Positions 6,330-7,373 of a stretch of DNA of 7,373 bases are shown here, one piece after another. The translations under genes and the position numbers were made by a program. The notes beneath the pieces were generated by a model. It worked only from the letters and a program-made list of their open reading frames with translations, ran no database searches and was not told where the DNA came from. This stretch comes from Acidimicrobiaceae bacterium (GTDB taxonomy: Bacteria > Actinomycetota > Acidimicrobiia > Acidimicrobiales > UBA10347): contig DNHM01000007.1 in NCBI GenBank assembly GCA_003485885.1, forward strand, positions 1 to 7,373, in the 5' to 3' direction. Each line of letters starts with the position of its first letter. Within the stretch, counting starts at the first letter, position 1.

Positions 6330-7373
6330 ATGCAGATTGAACCGTTTGCCGTCGAACAGTGGATGAACGCGTACGAGGACCACTGCCAATTTAATTTGGC
6401 CGAGACATGTGTCGAGACGCTGACTGTCAAAGCGCTACTTGATCTAGGAGGTGTGGGTCGGTCTGCACTCGACGACATTCTGGACATGAAGCTCACCTAC
6501 GGCGCGATTGTGGGTTCGGAGCGCCTTCGATCTGCAATCGCAGCATTATACCACGATGTTGCCATCGAAAATGTGCTCGTCACCCACGGAGCCATTGGGG
6601 CCAACAAGTTGGTCCATGAAGCGCTGGTTGAACCCAACGACCGGGTCATCTCGGTCCAGCCGACGTATCAACAGCACTATTCGATTCCAGCAAGTTATGG
6701 CGCCGATGTGCAGGTGCTCACGTTGCAGGAAGACGACGACTACCAGCCAAATCTTCACCAGATGCGCTCGTTGGCAACATCCGCAACGACCCTCATAGCC
6801 ATCAACAACCCCAACAACCCGACCGGCGCATTGATGGACGCGGCGACGTTGACAGAGATCGGCCAGATCGCAGCATCGTGTAATGCTCATGTGTTGTGCG
6901 ACGAGGTCTACCGGGGCACCGACCAGGTTGGCTCAGGCAGTTCAGCTTCGATCGTCGAGGTCTATGACCGAGGCATCAGCACCGGCAGCATGTCCAAGGC
7001 CTTCTCTCTCGCCGGGCTTCGACTCGGCTGGATGGTTGCTCCGGCCGACGTCATCAAGGCTGCCGAACTCCACCGCGACTACAGCACCATCAGTATCGGC
7101 ATGATCAACGACTTTCTGTCGGCTATCGCACTGGAGAACGCCGACAAACTATTGGAGCGCAGCCAGACCATCACCCGCACCAATCTGGCGATCTTAAGCG
7201 ACTGGGTCGCGGCCGAGCCTCGAATCACCTGGGTCAAACCGCAGTCGGGCACCACCGCACTGCTTCGTTACGACCTTGACATGTCGTCACGCGATTTCTG
7301 CAAACAATTGCTCGACCAAACGGGTGTGCTCTTTATGCCCGGCAGCGCACTCGAAGTCGAAGGCACTGTGCGC
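6330..7373 (+). CDS. Class I/II PLP-dependent aminotransferase, 3' end outside window
   Basis: 348 codons are visible, in frame and open to the window edge. Fold-type I aminotransferases use pyridoxal phosphate to move an amino group between an amino acid and a 2-oxo acid; this one is probably cytoplasmic, as no signal peptide is seen. Visible motifs: NNPNNPTG at 159-166 (Asn163 contacts the cofactor ring), DEVY at 191-194 (Asp191 pairs with the pyridine nitrogen, Tyr194 with O3'), and SMSKAFSLAGLRLGW at 220-234, with Lys223 the Schiff-base lysine and Arg231 binding phosphate. The last visible codon, Arg348 in EGTVR, sits where the substrate-carboxylate arginine (Arg386 in aspartate aminotransferase) is expected, so only about 30-50 residues are likely missing. 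ATG 6330 is the first start in this frame after the spacer. A GGAG lies one base before it, too close for a good ribosome site. The N-terminus MQIEPFAVEQWMN and the SLAGLRLGW segment recall the capreomycidine-synthase-like/unassigned aminotransferase group, but the substrate cannot be told from sequence. Confidence 0.92.
   Translation, partial: MQIEPFAVEQWMNAYEDHCQFNLAETCVETLTVKALLDLGGVGRSALDDILDMKLTYGAIVGSERLRSAIAALYHDVAIENVLVTHGAIGANKLVHEALVEPNDRVISVQPTYQQHYSIPASYGADVQVLTLQEDDDYQPNLHQMRSLATSATTLIAINNPNNPTGALMDAATLTEIGQIAASCNAHVLCDEVYRGTDQVGSGSSASIVEVYDRGISTGSMSKAFSLAGLRLGWMVAPADVIKAAELHRDYSTISIGMINDFLSAIALENADKLLERSQTITRTNLAILSDWVAAEPRITWVKPQSGTTALLRYDLDMSSRDFCKQLLDQTGVLFMPGSALEVEGTVR

Noticed and set aside
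5625..6389. 254-codon antisense open frame across the A2M 3' end, the spacer and the aminotransferase start
   Set aside because: It overlaps two well-supported + strand genes over most of its length and encodes no recognisable motif; GC-rich genes often leave such antisense frames open.

Overview
The window is GC-rich bacterial DNA. It holds one very large complete gene and the first part of a second, both on the + strand. The codon use (C or G favoured at third positions) and a lipoprotein signal of the LFASAC-SSD type suggest an actinobacterium. An Acidimicrobiia-like lineage is my best guess, but this is an inference from style; the window has no rRNA or other phylogenetic marker.

Layout: positions 1-149 are an upstream region with no gene I can support. 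It contains a short direct/inverted repeat cluster (80-114) and a close-set Shine-Dalgarno-like sequence (142-147). Positions 150-6266 encode a 2038-residue alpha-2-macroglobulin (A2M) family lipoprotein. Its parts are a lipobox signal peptide, an acidic Ser/Gly/Asp tether, several Ig-like/macroglobulin (MG) domains, a bait-like acidic linker, the A2M (MG7) domain, an alpha/alpha-toroid thioester-type domain and a conserved C-terminal domain. Positions 6267-6329 are a 63-base spacer with a palindrome and a small hairpin. From 6330 to the window edge runs a class I/II PLP-dependent aminotransferase, 348 codons visible, with its 3' end missing.

The most notable point is that the A2M protein keeps the helical scaffold around the thioester site, but the thioester tetrapeptide itself (Cys-x-Glu-Gln in trapping A2Ms) reads Asn-Ser-Asp-Ala. 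Both thioester-forming residues are gone, so the protein probably cannot link covalently to a protease. It may instead work by bait-triggered steric trapping or as a structural surface protein, like the thioester-less bacterial A2Ms typified by E. coli YfaS.

The two genes are co-oriented and close, so co-transcription is possible, but nothing links an amino-acid transaminase to A2M function and the pairing may be incidental. I see no CRISPR array, tRNA, rRNA, insertion sequence, phage gene or toxin/antitoxin pair. The window reads as ordinary chromosomal sequence around one unusually large cell-surface protein, not as a defence or mobile island.
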